Source: Calothrix sp. PCC 7716
GTDB lineage: Bacteria > Cyanobacteriota > Cyanobacteriia > Cyanobacteriales > Nostocaceae
Assembly: GCF_019977735.1 (NCBI RefSeq)
Contig: NZ_AP025018.1
Coordinates: 1,922,001-1,986,000 of the forward strand
Direction: 5' to 3'
Length of the DNA stretch: 64,000 nt
In this document: in pieces, positions 45,236 to 55,128 of the stretch
How the letters are laid out: every line of letters starts with the position of its first letter
Position numbering within the stretch: the stretch's first letter is position 1
Position numbers and translations under genes: made by a program
The notes under the pieces: model-generated
What the model saw: the letters and a program-made list of their open reading frames with translations, nothing else
Databases searched by the model: none
What the model was told of the DNA's origin: nothing

Positions 45236-47017
45236 TCAACTTTTACCATGTATTGTGTCGCAGCGCTGCATTTGGTCGATAAATACCCACCCTTGAGTAC
45301 CATCAGCTAATCTAACTTGAACGAAATCGCCTTTTACCTTCATAAATAAGACTTTTTCGCCAGGATTTAATTGCTTGATGGCGCCAACTTCAGTTTGCGG
45401 TTCGGGACGAAGTTTGGCGGCATAATTACCTCCTGTAGGAGTAATGACTCTACAGAGCTTCGGTTGCTGTGAAATAAAACTCTGCTCAGAATAATTTTTG
45501 CCTGCACTACCTGTTTGAAGAAAGACTAAACCACCAACTGTACTAATAGCAGCAGCCATACTCATTCCTAATATCAAGGGTTTTCGCTTTGGTGCTGAAA
45601 TAACTGCTGGGTTAGATGCCGAAACTCCACTGCGGTGCGAGTAAACAAGTTTTTGCGGTGGTGCTGTTTTGGTTATTGGTTCTGATACTGGTTGACTCGA
45701 TACTTCTGGTGTATTATAAATAACATTATTAGTTGTTTGAGTTGTTTGTGTTATTTGTGCAATATCTATATTTGAAGGTCTAACTGGTTCAGAGTTTGGG
45801 ACTTGCTTGACAGCAATCGCGCTTACTTTCAACTGTTGCCTACCTAAACGGATGTTACTTTTATTCGCTAATGGCATTTCGCCTGCTAGTAGCAAGTTCC
45901 CATCGACAATTGGGGGGTTTTGCTGGCGTAAATTTCGCAGGTAAAATTTTTGCTTTACTGTGTTGAAAAATATTTCAGCGTGCAACCCAGATACAGAAAC
46001 ATCGGGTATAACGACATCACATAATTGGGGGTCGCGTCCAATCCGAATTCTACCTTGATTTTTACTTTCGCGATTTTCTTCAATCGTACAACTTCTTAGT
46101 TCTCCATTTTCATACCACGAGAGCGTTAACTCATGCAAATCATGAGTTTGTGGAGTGGAAGAAGGCGCCTTTATTGTAACAGTTGGCGCCTCAACAAGGT
46201 TTCGTAACTCTTGAAGTGCATCTTTTACTTCTTGTACCGTTTGGTAACGGTCTTTGAAGTGATAACGAGTCATTTTGTCTAAAACTGCAGCTAAACCAGG
46301 TGTGACAGGGACTAAATGTTGCCATAAAGTTTCTCCTGTGTTTGGGTCGTCTTGTAAAGAGCGGGGATTCACTCCTGTTAATGCTTGAATTCCCATCATT
46401 CCTAGAGCATAAATATCACTACTAGGACGCGGTAAACGTCGAATTTGCTCGGAAGGCATATAGCCAGGAGTCCCTACAGTTATAGTTACTCGCTGTTGAT
46501 GTGATGCCACTGCTGTTGAACGTATTTGCTTAATGGCGCCAAAATCAATCAAAACTAATTTTTGATCTGATGCACGACGAATAATATTATCAGGCTTGAT
46601 ATCGCGATGTATCACACCTTGGGAGTGGACTACTTCAAGAATATTTAATACTTCAATAAGCATAGACAACACTTGCCCCTCAGTCCACATGACCCCAGGA
46701 ATTAATTCATGACTAAGAGTGTGGCCAATAATTAACTCAAGAATTAGGTAAAATTCTTGATTCTCTTCAAAAAAAGCTAGCAATCGAGGTATTTGGTCAA
46801 AAGTTCCCAACTCCTGAAGACAAGAAGCTTCACGTTGAAATAATTTCCTCGATGTTTCTAAAACTTGGGGGTCGGTACATGAAGGTTTGAGATGCTTGAG
46901 GACACACTGCGGATGACCGGTTAGATGAATATCCTCAACAATATAGGTCTGTCCAAATCCTCCCTCACCCAACACTTTAATAACCCTGTAATGCCCTGCG
47001 AGTAACTGACCTATCAT
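45236..47017 (-). CDS. Serine/threonine protein kinase with FHA and SH3 domains
   Basis: 593 residues. Kinase domain 1-275: GEGGFGQTYIV (P-loop), K41, HRDIKPDNII (D139), LIDFGAIKQ (D158), GTPGYMPSEQ. An FHA domain follows (about 300-395: RIRIGRDPQLCDVVIPD, SGLHAEIFF), then a Ser/Thr/Pro linker, one membrane helix (about 487-507) and a bacterial SH3 domain outside (about 530-590: YAAKLRPEPQ, GEKVLFMKVKGDFVQV, GWVFIDQMQRC). So a receptor kinase with its SH3 part facing cell wall. Conventional cyanobacterial Ser/Thr kinase sequence features; the target is unknown. Confidence 0.9.
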   Translation of the reverse strand: MIGQLLAGHYRVIKVLGEGGFGQTYIVEDIHLTGHPQCVLKHLKPSCTDPQVLETSRKLFQREASCLQELGTFDQIPRLLAFFEENQEFYLILELIIGHTLSHELIPGVMWTEGQVLSMLIEVLNILEVVHSQGVIHRDIKPDNIIRRASDQKLVLIDFGAIKQIRSTAVASHQQRVTITVGTPGYMPSEQIRRLPRPSSDIYALGMMGIQALTGVNPRSLQDDPNTGETLWQHLVPVTPGLAAVLDKMTRYHFKDRYQTVQEVKDALQELRNLVEAPTVTIKAPSSTPQTHDLHELTLSWYENGELRSCTIEENRESKNQGRIRIGRDPQLCDVVIPDVSVSGLHAEIFFNTVKQKFYLRNLRQQNPPIVDGNLLLAGEMPLANKSNIRLGRQQLKVSAIAVKQVPNSEPVRPSNIDIAQITQTTQTTNNVIYNTPEVSSQPVSEPITKTAPPQKLVYSHRSGVSASNPAVISAPKRKPLILGMSMAAAISTVGGLVFLQTGSAGKNYSEQSFISQQPKLCRVITPTGGNYAAKLRPEPQTEVGAIKQLNPGEKVLFMKVKGDFVQVRLADGTQGWVFIDQMQRCDTIHGKS

Positions 47018-47549
47018 GTGTAAGTAGCTTGACTATCGTAAATATTACTGTAGTTAATAAACCGTCAATTCATTATAAACCTACTTTTTGCTTTCCTGAC
47101 TGCCCCTTTAATTTTAAGGCGCCGTATCAGAACGACGTTTGTGCGAATTTAATCGTGAATTTTAAGATGACGGCTAAATTTCATTAATTAACAAGCGCTC
47201 TGTGGTGCGTGTTTTGAGGTCGCATCTCACAAGAGGAAATTGCGTGCGTAGATACATTAATAGTAAAGACATTAATAAAAGTGCCTGGTTAGTCAATCAA
47301 TAACAAATCTGACCATTCACTGTTGCCAGTTTGGCAGCTTTTACAAAATTTTATATGAGCCATAAAAATCGTATCACCTACTACATTAATGAAACATGCT
47401 TAAAACTGTAGCAGCATACATTAAAATTTAAAAGTATTATTGCAACGCAGTAATACCCGTTCCACATTTTTATAATCGTTTATGAGAATAGAGTAATAAA
47501 TACACCCTAATAAAGCCACAAGTTTAATAACATGTTACTAACATGTAAA
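47018..47549. other. Intergenic region without visible gene
   Basis: 530 bp of AT-rich DNA between two minus-strand genes. It contains one GGCGCC (47119) and no ORF, tRNA or clear repeat. The kinase promoter should lie near 47020-47120. Confidence 0.6.
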
Positions 47550-48878
47550 TTAAGCTGGTTCGGCACCTAATTTATACATGGTTTGTAAAATATGTTCGGC
47601 TTGTGTTTCGTCGCCTAAGTCTTTATAAATTTGGTATGCTTGACGGTAGTGATGAATTGCATCACGATGTTGACGCAGTTTTTGGAAAACGGCGCCAAGT
47701 ACAAACTCAACTTTGCCCTTTTCTGCATTAATTTTGAGTTCCTCGGCAAGAATTGACGCAGTGCGTAAAAAACCTATAGCTTTTGCGTACATGCGTTCGC
47801 GGTAATATATAGTACCAATATTAAAAAATAGTTGCTGTTGACTTTGCTTGGCGCCGATTTGCTCTAAAATAGAAAGCGACTGCTGATAATAAGTTAAAGC
47901 TTTATTTGTATCACCTAGATTTTGGTATGTAATGGCAATTCGAGATAAAGCAGCAGCCTCACCATATCGATTGCCAATTTCACGACTAATATCTAAAGAT
48001 TCTAAATTGTATTGAATTGCTTGCTCAAACTGACTAGTTTGACTGCAAACATCGCTCAATGCCTGTAAAATGGCGCTTCTAACACGCTTTTCACCAATTG
48101 AGCAAGAAATAGATAGTGCTTTTATTAAAAAAGATGAAGCTTTCACATACAAGTTTTGCCCTTTATAAGCTTGTCCCAGACTATGAAGACTAACCATCAT
48201 TAAATCTTTATTATCGTTCTCGTGAGCGATAGCGTGTGCTTCAGAGCAAAAACCAATGGCCATTTCCCAAGCACGCAGTTGAAGGTAAACACTACCAAGG
48301 TTAACGAGTGAATCACCAATACCCTTAGCGTCTTTTAGCTGACGTGCGATAGAGAGAGCTTTTTGCTCATATTCTAAAGACTTGTGAAAATCTCCCAAAA
48401 ACTGATAAGCGTTAGCTAGAGACGAAAGCGCGCTTTTTTCCCAGTTGCGTTCACTCATTTCGCAAGCGATAGCTAGCTGAAGTCGGAAGCACTCAATTGC
48501 TTTTTGATAATGACCCAGGTTTTGGTAGCTTGTACCTTCTCCCCAAAATCCTGCGATTTGGAGTACGCGATTTCCCGTCTCACGTGTTATTTGTATCAAA
48601 CGTGAAAAATAATTAATTGACTCATTAAACTTACTTAACTGACGAAAGCAATTTGCTGTGTTATATAAAGAAACTTCTTGCTGACTTTTATCGTCTAGCT
48701 GTACAGCAATTTCTAAAATCTGCCGATGGTACTTAAGTGCTTCGGCAAACTCAAATGAACTTTCATGGGCAACAGCAAATTGACTCAAGCAGTTTATTCG
48801 CGCGTTGTCGTCTTGAAACTGCCAGTTAATAGGCATTTCGACCATGTTTAAAAGTTTCGGTTGAGAATCTTGAGTCAT
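47550..48878 (-). CDS. Tetratricopeptide-repeat protein
   Basis: 442 residues made of about nine TPR units: for example FEFAEALKYHRQILEIAVQL, YQKAIECFRLQLAIA, FHKSLEYEQKALSIARQL, TNKALTYYQQSLSILEQI and HRDAIHHYRQAYQIYKDL. No enzymatic domain, signal peptide or membrane helix. It probably acts as a scaffold for other proteins in the cytoplasm; the partner is unknown. TPR-only proteins of the same build are frequent in filamentous cyanobacteria. It stands alone, with over 500 bp of non-coding DNA on each side. Confidence 0.88.
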   Translation of the reverse strand: MTQDSQPKLLNMVEMPINWQFQDDNARINCLSQFAVAHESSFEFAEALKYHRQILEIAVQLDDKSQQEVSLYNTANCFRQLSKFNESINYFSRLIQITRETGNRVLQIAGFWGEGTSYQNLGHYQKAIECFRLQLAIACEMSERNWEKSALSSLANAYQFLGDFHKSLEYEQKALSIARQLKDAKGIGDSLVNLGSVYLQLRAWEMAIGFCSEAHAIAHENDNKDLMMVSLHSLGQAYKGQNLYVKASSFLIKALSISCSIGEKRVRSAILQALSDVCSQTSQFEQAIQYNLESLDISREIGNRYGEAAALSRIAITYQNLGDTNKALTYYQQSLSILEQIGAKQSQQQLFFNIGTIYYRERMYAKAIGFLRTASILAEELKINAEKGKVEFVLGAVFQKLRQHRDAIHHYRQAYQIYKDLGDETQAEHILQTMYKLGAEPA

Positions 48879-49653
48879 TAGTAGATGTATGTGTGTAGGA
48901 TTTACATGCAGTTCAAACAGATAAAACGAACAAATAGATATAACTATATTGCTATGCAGCCAGAAAATGTTTTAGTTATAAATCACTAGTTTACCTCATG
49001 TTAGTTTTACTATCGTATGCAATACAACGTTTTTAATGTTGTATATATACTGCAAACGGGTGGAATATAAACTTTGTCATGAGTCGCGAAACGTAGTGTA
49101 GTGAAGCATCTTAGAAATTTTAGCCTGCGGCAAATGCTCTGCCAGAGCGCTTCGCGACTAATGACAGTTCTTAGCCGTTTATAGTATGAAACACTTGCCT
49201 TCATTACAGAGAGTAATGTATTAACAACATTCATACGCTTACAGCATATAAGTAAGTTAAGTACAAATATATTTTAGTCAGCGTATTCTTACATCCTCCA
49301 CTATCAGTATTTATGCTGGGTAAAAACAGCACTTTCTTTAAAGCTCCACTCCTTTCGCAGGTCTCTTTCAGCAATAATAATTATCTTTCTCTAAAGTCAT
49401 AGTAGGGTAATATTCCCTCATTTATGTATAAAAGCATACGCTAAGAACGCAAAGGAAGAGGGAAGATTTATAGGTAGTCTTCCAGCAGCAAGGGAGTAAT
49501 TAAAAATAGTGAGTAGATTCACTTAGATGTAATTGTATACTTTTTTACTTGCAATTGCTTCAAATAATCAGCGACAATTTAATAGTTTAAGAGAAACCAG
49601 AAACTAAAGAAACCGGGTTTTTTGGATTTCTTAGAAAAATTTAATAACACTTT
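48879..49653. mobile_element. Intergenic region with a small MITE-like element (49075-49166)
   Basis: TGTCATGAGTCGCGAA at 49075-49090 is inverted with one mismatch at 49151-49166, giving a 92-bp element without coding content. AGAAACC palindrome remnants are at 49590-49622 just before the next gene. I see nothing else in the 775 bp. Confidence 0.6.
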
Positions 49654-50463
49654 ATGAATAAGTTACAAAGGGAGCGTAAACACGACGAGACAGTACTATT
49701 TATTAATCAACTCAGGTATGGAGTTTGGTTACTAGGTGTTACAGCTTGGTTATTTGCTATAGCAGAAAGAATGATAGCAGTATCAGATGGTGCGTACTTT
49801 AGTAGTAAAGAGATTTTTCAAACATTAATTATTTGTTTACTTTTAATGACGTGGTTGTATTTACAGCCAGAAACTAATCAGGCGCCTGTGAGTTTACGTT
49901 CATCGCATATAATTAGCCAAGAGTATATTTTGCCGTATCCTTATTTATGTCAGATATATCACTTACTTAATTTAAAGCATTTAGAAACAATTCATAATTT
50001 TAGCCTTAATAACCTGAAGATAAGTAGCGTAACTCACGTACAGGCAACAAGCCAAGGTGGAATTATAAAGTTTCAAACAAGTTTAGACTCACCAATAAAC
50101 GCATTAAGGATGTGGCGTTCTAAAAACGTAGAAGTTGATTTAATACTGCACAACCCTTATACTGTGGAACTGAGCATTCCAGTTTACAACCAAAAGCGTA
50201 TGGTTGTATTATTCAACGTCTTACCATTGACACAAAACGAGCATTACTTCTTTATTGATATATATGGGGACTTACAGTGGTGGATAAAACCATTAATGAA
50301 AGTACTTTTACACTTCGCTTCTTGCTTAACGCTTTTTGAAGACTTGCCTTATTTACGCGCTTTGTCAGAGCGTAATATCGATAACTTATTCTACAGTCAC
50401 AAATCCTCAAGCCATGAAAGTATGTATCTATATAACCGATACATAGAATTATGTAATACTTAG
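49654..50463 (+). CDS. Hypothetical membrane protein
   Basis: 269 residues, not recognised. Two hydrophobic segments near the N terminus (about 26-44, YGVWLLGVTAWLFAIAERM; about 58-72, LIICLLLMTWLYL) are followed by a soluble part of about 190 residues with many aromatic residues (for example DIYGDLQWWIKPLMKVLLHF). No catalytic motif is seen. Base composition and one GGCGCC (49881) are like the surroundings, so it is probably resident. Convergent with the ferrochelatase homologue. No homologue can be named from memory. Confidence 0.6.
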   Translation: MNKLQRERKHDETVLFINQLRYGVWLLGVTAWLFAIAERMIAVSDGAYFSSKEIFQTLIICLLLMTWLYLQPETNQAPVSLRSSHIISQEYILPYPYLCQIYHLLNLKHLETIHNFSLNNLKISSVTHVQATSQGGIIKFQTSLDSPINALRMWRSKNVEVDLILHNPYTVELSIPVYNQKRMVVLFNVLPLTQNEHYFFIDIYGDLQWWIKPLMKVLLHFASCLTLFEDLPYLRALSERNIDNLFYSHKSSSHESMYLYNRYIELCNT

Positions 50464-50580
50464 GTTCACGGCGCCGTCTAAGGACTACGGGTTTTTTATC
50501 AATAATATTTGCCTAAAACTTAACCCAATTCACAGGCAAGGATGCCTGTGTCACAATTCTACAATTCTAAAATTGCACAA
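50464..50580. repeat. Hairpin and CACAGGCAAGGATGCCTGTG palindrome
   Basis: ACGGCGCCGTC (50468-50478) follows the upstream stop and CACAGGCAAGGATGCCTGTG (50531-50550) precedes the convergent gene end; together they probably separate the two transcripts. Confidence 0.65.
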
Positions 50581-51702
50581 TTAATGATGGTGATGGTGAT
50601 GGTGATGTACTGCTAGTTGAGGGTTTACGCTTACAGCTTCGGTTGCTAGTAACTCACCAATATTTTTATCTGCCCAATGTGCGACCATTGCTAAGAAGTC
50701 ATCATTATCATTTACACAAGGCATTTGGATATAATTTACATTCTTGTGCTTTTTCTCCAATGCGTGGATGATATGGTGAACATCTAATAATGTTTCATGG
50801 TTTTCGGTTGCAAACCCAATAGGCATAAATACTATAGCTTTGGCGCCGAGTTGAATCAAGTTTTTAGCAGCTTGGTCAGCACTAGGTTGTGTCCAATCAA
50901 TCAAAGGTGTATCGTGGTTGAGCCAACCAACAGATATTAGTGGGTAACGGTTGATTAACTTATCGCGAACTAAATCGTACAGTATTTGACTTTCGGTAAT
51001 TCCAGAAGTAAAACCTTTGGCTTTATGAGGACAACCGTGGTTCATCAACACAATGCCAATTTCTGAAGGTAAGTAAGCTGTACTTAAATCGGAGTGAATT
51101 TTATCTTCGACTAAGCGCGCCATTAAATCAATATATTCAGGTTCGTTATAAAACGAAGGAATATAACGTAAACCTTTTACCCAATGTTCTTCTTGGGTAT
51201 TTGTAAGTTCAGCTAAAGCTTTGTTAACTTGTTCAATTGCAATACCACTGGTAAAAATTGAATCAACTACCAGTAAAGGGTAAATGAGAATTTTGTCAAA
51301 TCCTTGACTTTTGATTTCGGCTAAAACTTGATTGGGTAAAAAAGGAGCGCAAAAGTTAAACGCTTTAAAGACTTGGACGCCACTACCCCAATGAGATTGT
51401 AAGTGCTTTTCTATACCTGCACGTTGCTGTTCAAATATGGCGTTATGAGGTGAAATAAAATTGTGGTGCTGGTGTCCCCATTCATGTAGGTCAAACATAG
51501 CTAAGAGTTTAGCCAAAGGTGGATAAATCCAAGTAGGCACTGGGGCAAATTTCGCTGTTAGTAAATTTAAAGCTTGTTCATTATAATTCGCAAAATCTTC
51601 GTAGCTCTCAACTTCACCATAACCCATAAGTAATACAGCTAATCGCTGTTCTTTGGGTAGATGCTCATGCGTATGCTGTAACTTGTCGGGTGTTGCTACC
51701 AC
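50581..51702 (-). CDS. Ferrochelatase homologue with a natural C-terminal His8 tail
   Basis: 373 residues. The ferrochelatase active-site His lies in IVLMNHGCPHKAKG and the conserved Glu in GFATENHETLLDVHH, both matching HemH. The C-terminal chlorophyll-binding helix found in most cyanobacterial ferrochelatases is absent; instead the protein ends in AVHHHHHHHH. Other His-rich stretches occur (HEWGHQHH near 74, HTHEHLP near 10). Members insert iron into protoporphyrin; a paralogue with such a tail could rather handle another metal or porphyrin, so no symbol is given. No operon partner. Confidence 0.8.
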   Translation of the reverse strand: MVATPDKLQHTHEHLPKEQRLAVLLMGYGEVESYEDFANYNEQALNLLTAKFAPVPTWIYPPLAKLLAMFDLHEWGHQHHNFISPHNAIFEQQRAGIEKHLQSHWGSGVQVFKAFNFCAPFLPNQVLAEIKSQGFDKILIYPLLVVDSIFTSGIAIEQVNKALAELTNTQEEHWVKGLRYIPSFYNEPEYIDLMARLVEDKIHSDLSTAYLPSEIGIVLMNHGCPHKAKGFTSGITESQILYDLVRDKLINRYPLISVGWLNHDTPLIDWTQPSADQAAKNLIQLGAKAIVFMPIGFATENHETLLDVHHIIHALEKKHKNVNYIQMPCVNDNDDFLAMVAHWADKNIGELLATEAVSVNPQLAVHHHHHHHH

Positions 51703-51903
51703 TATCGTTTCCTCAATGCGACCTGTGTAAAGAATCGGTGTGATGACCGTATTCTTTTATTTACCTACATAATATAATCCTATCCAGGGGGATGGCACAG
51801 GTAATACATCTTTAGTAACAATTCGATAGATATGCCTTTAGATTTTCCTTTCCTTCGCTCCAATGATAGATGTCAAATCAGGTATTGCCACATCACGTGA
51901 TGT

Positions 51904-51928
51904 GTAGGGTGGGCACTGCCCACCTTAC
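51904..51928. repeat. GTAGGGTGGGCACTGCCCACCTTAC repeat
   Basis: An exact copy of the 25-bp palindrome at 11956-11980, 35 bp before the next gene. Confidence 0.85.
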
Positions 51929-51963
51929 TAAATAGTTTTTTTGCACTAAATTGGAGACCAAAA

Positions 51964-52515
51964 TTGACCATTATAATTTGTCCAGGAATAAATAATCCAG
52001 CTTTAACTGAAAAGTTTGTTACGTGTTTATATGACAAAATTACAGATGGTTTGGTTGGGAATAATTACGTAAATTTACTGACTGTTCCAGCGGATGGAAT
52101 TTTACCTTTGTCAGGACTCCATATTTTTGAGTTTTTGCGTCATCGGTTAAAAAGTAATCTCGATCCAGTTACATTTATTGGTTTCAGTGCTGGTGTAGTT
52201 GGCGCCATTGCAGCAGCACATCTATGGCAGCTACAATCTGGTAAAGTCGAAGCATTTATAGCTATAGATGGATGGGGAGTCCCTCTACTTGGTGATTTTC
52301 CTATTTACCGAATGAGTCATGATTATTTTACTCACTGGAGTTCTTTAGTTTTAGGTTCCGGTCAATACAACTTTTACGCAGACCCTGCTGTAGAGCATTT
52401 ACAAATGTGGGAAAATCCCCAAGCTGTGCAGGGTTGGTTGGTTGACTCAAAAATTGACCCCCCATATCAACAACGACTAAGTGCGGTTGAATTTCTATAT
52501 AAGGTCATGCAATAA
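51964..52515 (+). CDS. Small alpha/beta-hydrolase-like protein
   Basis: 183 residues from TTG 51964 (GGAGA lies about eight bases upstream). The fold is suggested by TIIICPGINNPALTEKFV, the elbow-like GFSAGVVGAIAAAH and AFIAIDGWGVPLLGDFPIY, in the order of an alpha/beta hydrolase with Ser in GFSAG. A catalytic Asp/His pair is less clear (DYFTHWS is a candidate). Found in cyanobacteria as an uncharacterised protein; the substrate is unknown. Transcribed alone before ilvB. Confidence 0.7.
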   Translation: MTIIICPGINNPALTEKFVTCLYDKITDGLVGNNYVNLLTVPADGILPLSGLHIFEFLRHRLKSNLDPVTFIGFSAGVVGAIAAAHLWQLQSGKVEAFIAIDGWGVPLLGDFPIYRMSHDYFTHWSSLVLGSGQYNFYADPAVEHLQMWENPQAVQGWLVDSKIDPPYQQRLSAVEFLYKVMQ

Positions 52516-52540
52516 TTCTACTTTTCTAGAATATTATATT

Positions 52541-52606
52541 TGGGACGGGCAAGATGCCCGTTCCACAAGAGATGCCAATATCACAAGAGATGCCAATATC
52601 ACAAGA
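52541..52606. repeat. GGGACGGGCAAGATGCCCG palindrome and GATGCCAATATCACAAGA tandem repeat
   Basis: A copy of the GGGCA-TGCCC family followed by two and a half direct repeats of GATGCCAATATCACAAGA. They lie between the small hydrolase gene and ilvB. Confidence 0.75.
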
Positions 52607-52744
52607 TGCATATCCGTTACATCCGTTGCCAAATTCCCACCAACTCATGACAAATAGAACTGACTAAAGAGTTAAATTACATTAAAATGATAAGTTAAAT
52701 ACAAAAAATAAAACTATCTTAGCCATTTGCGTGAGGTTTAGTCA

Positions 52745-54643
52745 GTGCGCGCGCGTACCCCAATCAGCCAACCCCTGTCTGTTGAACAGTCTCAGTCGAG
52801 CGTTGTTAAGGTTTCTAAAGTAGTCAAACCGCAACGAGTATCTGGCGGTTATGCACTTCTTGACAGTTTGCAACGCCACAATGTTGATTATATTTTTGGT
52901 TATCCCGGTGGTGCAATTCTACCAATTTACGATGATTTGTACAAAGTCGAAGCGTCTGGAAGTACTATAAAGCATATTTTAGTTAGACACGAACAAGGCG
53001 CCGCTCATGCAGCGGATGGTTATGCTCGTGCTACAGGTAAAGTCGGAGTGTGCTTTGGAACTTCGGGTCCCGGCGCCACAAACCTAGTAACAGGTATTGC
53101 AACGGCGTACATGGATTCCATCCCAATGGTAATAGTAACTGGACAGGTATCACGTCCGGCAATTGGTACTGATGCATTTCAGGAAACTGATATATATGGA
53201 ATTACGCTACCAATAGTTAAGCACTCATATATTATTCGTGATACTGCTGATATTGCGCGCATTGTCGCCGAAGCTTTTTATATAGCTAGTACAGGTAGAC
53301 CGGGGCCTGTATTAATTGACGTACCTAAAGATGTAGCGTTAGAAGAGTTTGATTACACTCCTGTTGACCCAGGTAATGTCAATTTACCAGGTTATCGACC
53401 TACAGTAAAAGGTAATCCTCGTCAAATTAGTGCAGCAATACATCTAATTCGTGAAAGTCGGCGCCCTCTACTATATATAGGTGGTGGTGCGATATCATCG
53501 AGTTCGCACGAAGAAGTAAAACAGCTCGCTGAGTTATTCAATATTCCCGTTACTACAACATTAATGGGTATAGGCGCCTTCGATGAGCATCACCCGTTAT
53601 CATTGGGTATGCTGGGAATGCACGGTACAGCATATGCTAACTTTGCTGTTACAGATTGCGACTTGTTGATTTGCGTCGGCGCCCGTTTTGATGACCGGGT
53701 AACTGGTAAACTTGACGAGTTTGCATCACGTGCGAAAGTAATTCATATAGATATCGACCCAGCAGAAGTTGGTAAAAACCGCGTTCCCGAAGTCCCCATC
53801 GTCGGTGATGTTCGCACTGTCTTGAAAGAATTACTCAAACGCTGCAAGGAATCAGGAATTACTAACACACCCAACCAAACACAAGAATGGTTGAACCTGA
53901 TAAATAAGTGGAAAGAAGATTATCCTTTAGTAGCACCGCAACATCCAGATAGTATCTCACCACAATCTGTAATTATTGAAGTAGCAAATCAAGCACCCGA
54001 TGCTTTTTACACAACCGACGTTGGACAACACCAAATGTGGTCAGCGCAGTTCTTGAAAAATGGCCCCCGTCGTTGGATATCCAGCGCTGGTTTAGGAACA
54101 ATGGGTTTTGGAGTTCCCGCAGCAATGGGCGCCAAAGCAGCATTCCCCAATGAAGATGTTATTTGTATAAGTGGTGATGCCAGCTTCCAAATGTGTTTAC
54201 AAGAGCTTGGCACATTATCACAATACAACTTAGCTGTAAAGACAATTATTTTAAATAATGGTTGGCAAGGAATGGTGCGTCAATGGCAGCAAGCATTCTA
54301 CGGTGAGCGCTACTCTTCTAGTAACATGGAAGTAGGAATGCCCGATATTATATTGCTGTGCCAAGCATATGGCATCAAAGGCATGGTAGTAAACAAGCCT
54401 GAAGAATTAAAAGATGCCATTGCCGAAATGCTCGCGCACCCAGGCCCAGTTGTTATGGACGTTCGCGTTACCAAAGACGAGAACTGTTACCCAATGGTGG
54501 CGCCAGGAAAGAGCAACGCGCAAATGATAGGCTTACCAAAACAGGCTAAGAAGGTGGATATTCAACCCGTATTTTGTAGCAACTGCGGCGCCAAGAATAT
54601 ACCTAACAATAACTTCTGCCCAGAATGCGGCACCAAGCTGTAA
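52745..54643 (+). CDS. ilvB: Acetolactate synthase large subunit with C-terminal zinc ribbon
   Basis: 632 residues. ThDP-enzyme motifs: [38 protein letters not shown] (catalytic Glu), [13 protein letters not shown], and the ThDP/Mg site [15 protein letters not shown] to [13 protein letters not shown]. It makes acetolactate in valine, leucine and isoleucine synthesis. Unlike the standard enzyme (about 570-600 residues) it ends in an extra CxxC-x12-CxxC ribbon ([19 protein letters not shown], residues about 611-629). The start is GTG 52745. Two of the abundant GGCGCC sites flank the ThDP region; eight occur in the gene. The regulatory subunit ilvN is not in the window. Confidence 0.93.
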   Translation: MRARTPISQPLSVEQSQSSVVKVSKVVKPQRVSGGYALLDSLQRHNVDYIFGYPGGAILPIYDDLYKVEASGSTIKHILVRHEQGAAHAADGYARATGKVGVCFGTSGPGATNLVTGIATAYMDSIPMVIVTGQVSRPAIGTDAFQETDIYGITLPIVKHSYIIRDTADIARIVAEAFYIASTGRPGPVLIDVPKDVALEEFDYTPVDPGNVNLPGYRPTVKGNPRQISAAIHLIRESRRPLLYIGGGAISSSSHEEVKQLAELFNIPVTTTLMGIGAFDEHHPLSLGMLGMHGTAYANFAVTDCDLLICVGARFDDRVTGKLDEFASRAKVIHIDIDPAEVGKNRVPEVPIVGDVRTVLKELLKRCKESGITNTPNQTQEWLNLINKWKEDYPLVAPQHPDSISPQSVIIEVANQAPDAFYTTDVGQHQMWSAQFLKNGPRRWISSAGLGTMGFGVPAAMGAKAAFPNEDVICISGDASFQMCLQELGTLSQYNLAVKTIILNNGWQGMVRQWQQAFYGERYSSSNMEVGMPDIILLCQAYGIKGMVVNKPEELKDAIAEMLAHPGPVVMDVRVTKDENCYPMVAPGKSNAQMIGLPKQAKKVDIQPVFCSNCGAKNIPNNNFCPECGTKL

Positions 54644-54652
54644 CTACCTCCT

Positions 54653-54686
54653 CTTGTGGAGCGGGCAGAGAAAGCCCGCCCTACAA
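54653..54686. repeat. GTGGAGCGGGC...GCCCGCCC palindrome
   Basis: Imperfect inverted repeat of the GGGCA-TGCCC family, ten bases after ilvB. It lies within the upstream part of the frame that reaches the next gene, so it is not coding there. Confidence 0.7.
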
Positions 54687-54716
54687 TATGTCAGAGAACT
54701 TAGCTTTGCAAAAACT

Positions 54717-54899
54717 ATGAATACCCAACTTAAACCCAAAGATGAGTGGGAAAAAGGTTATTATACATGGGTTGAAGAAACTCGTCATAAAGTAGAAGTT
54801 GCTGCTCAACAATTAGATAGAGGTAAAGGTATTGATGGTGAAATAGTTGTTGCGCGACTACGAGAGAAACTATGCAAAGCTAAAGAAAATCAAGCGTGA
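54717..54899 (+). CDS. Small acidic/basic protein, solitary antitoxin-like
   Basis: 60 residues from ATG 54717; the longer frame from 54654 runs through a palindromic repeat and is not believed. It reads PKDEWEKGYYTWVEETRHK and ends GEIVVARLREKLCKAKE, a pattern like ParD/RelB-type antitoxin tails in cyanobacteria. No toxin gene is adjacent: the next gene, a Uma2 protein, is on the opposite strand 230 bp away. An orphan antitoxin is possible; function is not sure. Confidence 0.55.
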   Translation: MNTQLKPKDEWEKGYYTWVEETRHKVEVAAQQLDRGKGIDGEIVVARLREKLCKAKENQA

Positions 54900-55128
54900 A
54901 ACAACACACACAATATTTTATTTTTATATATAGAGTATATATCTTTACCACAGAGACACAGAGAGAAAGCTTTTTGGATACGGCGCCAGATTCCAGAAAA
55001 ATATTGCTTTTGGTATAAAAACAGCTTGAATTCTGTGTACCTTCATTGTTATTAACATGACTGGAGATACAGAAAACAAACACGTAAAAATCGGGATAAG
55101 AGTATTGGCAATTTCAACAAATTAGCCG
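54900..55128. repeat. ACCACAGAGACACAGAGAG repeat and AT-rich spacer
   Basis: A half copy of the ACCACAGAGACAC family at 54948-54967; its inverted partner is missing. GGCGCC at 54984. No gene. Confidence 0.65.

Noticed and set aside
50581-50608. His8 codons as a cloning-vector tag or assembly contamination
   Set aside because: The tail is in frame with the ferrochelatase homologue and the sequence continues into the normal intergenic palindromes of this genome, with no vector sequence.
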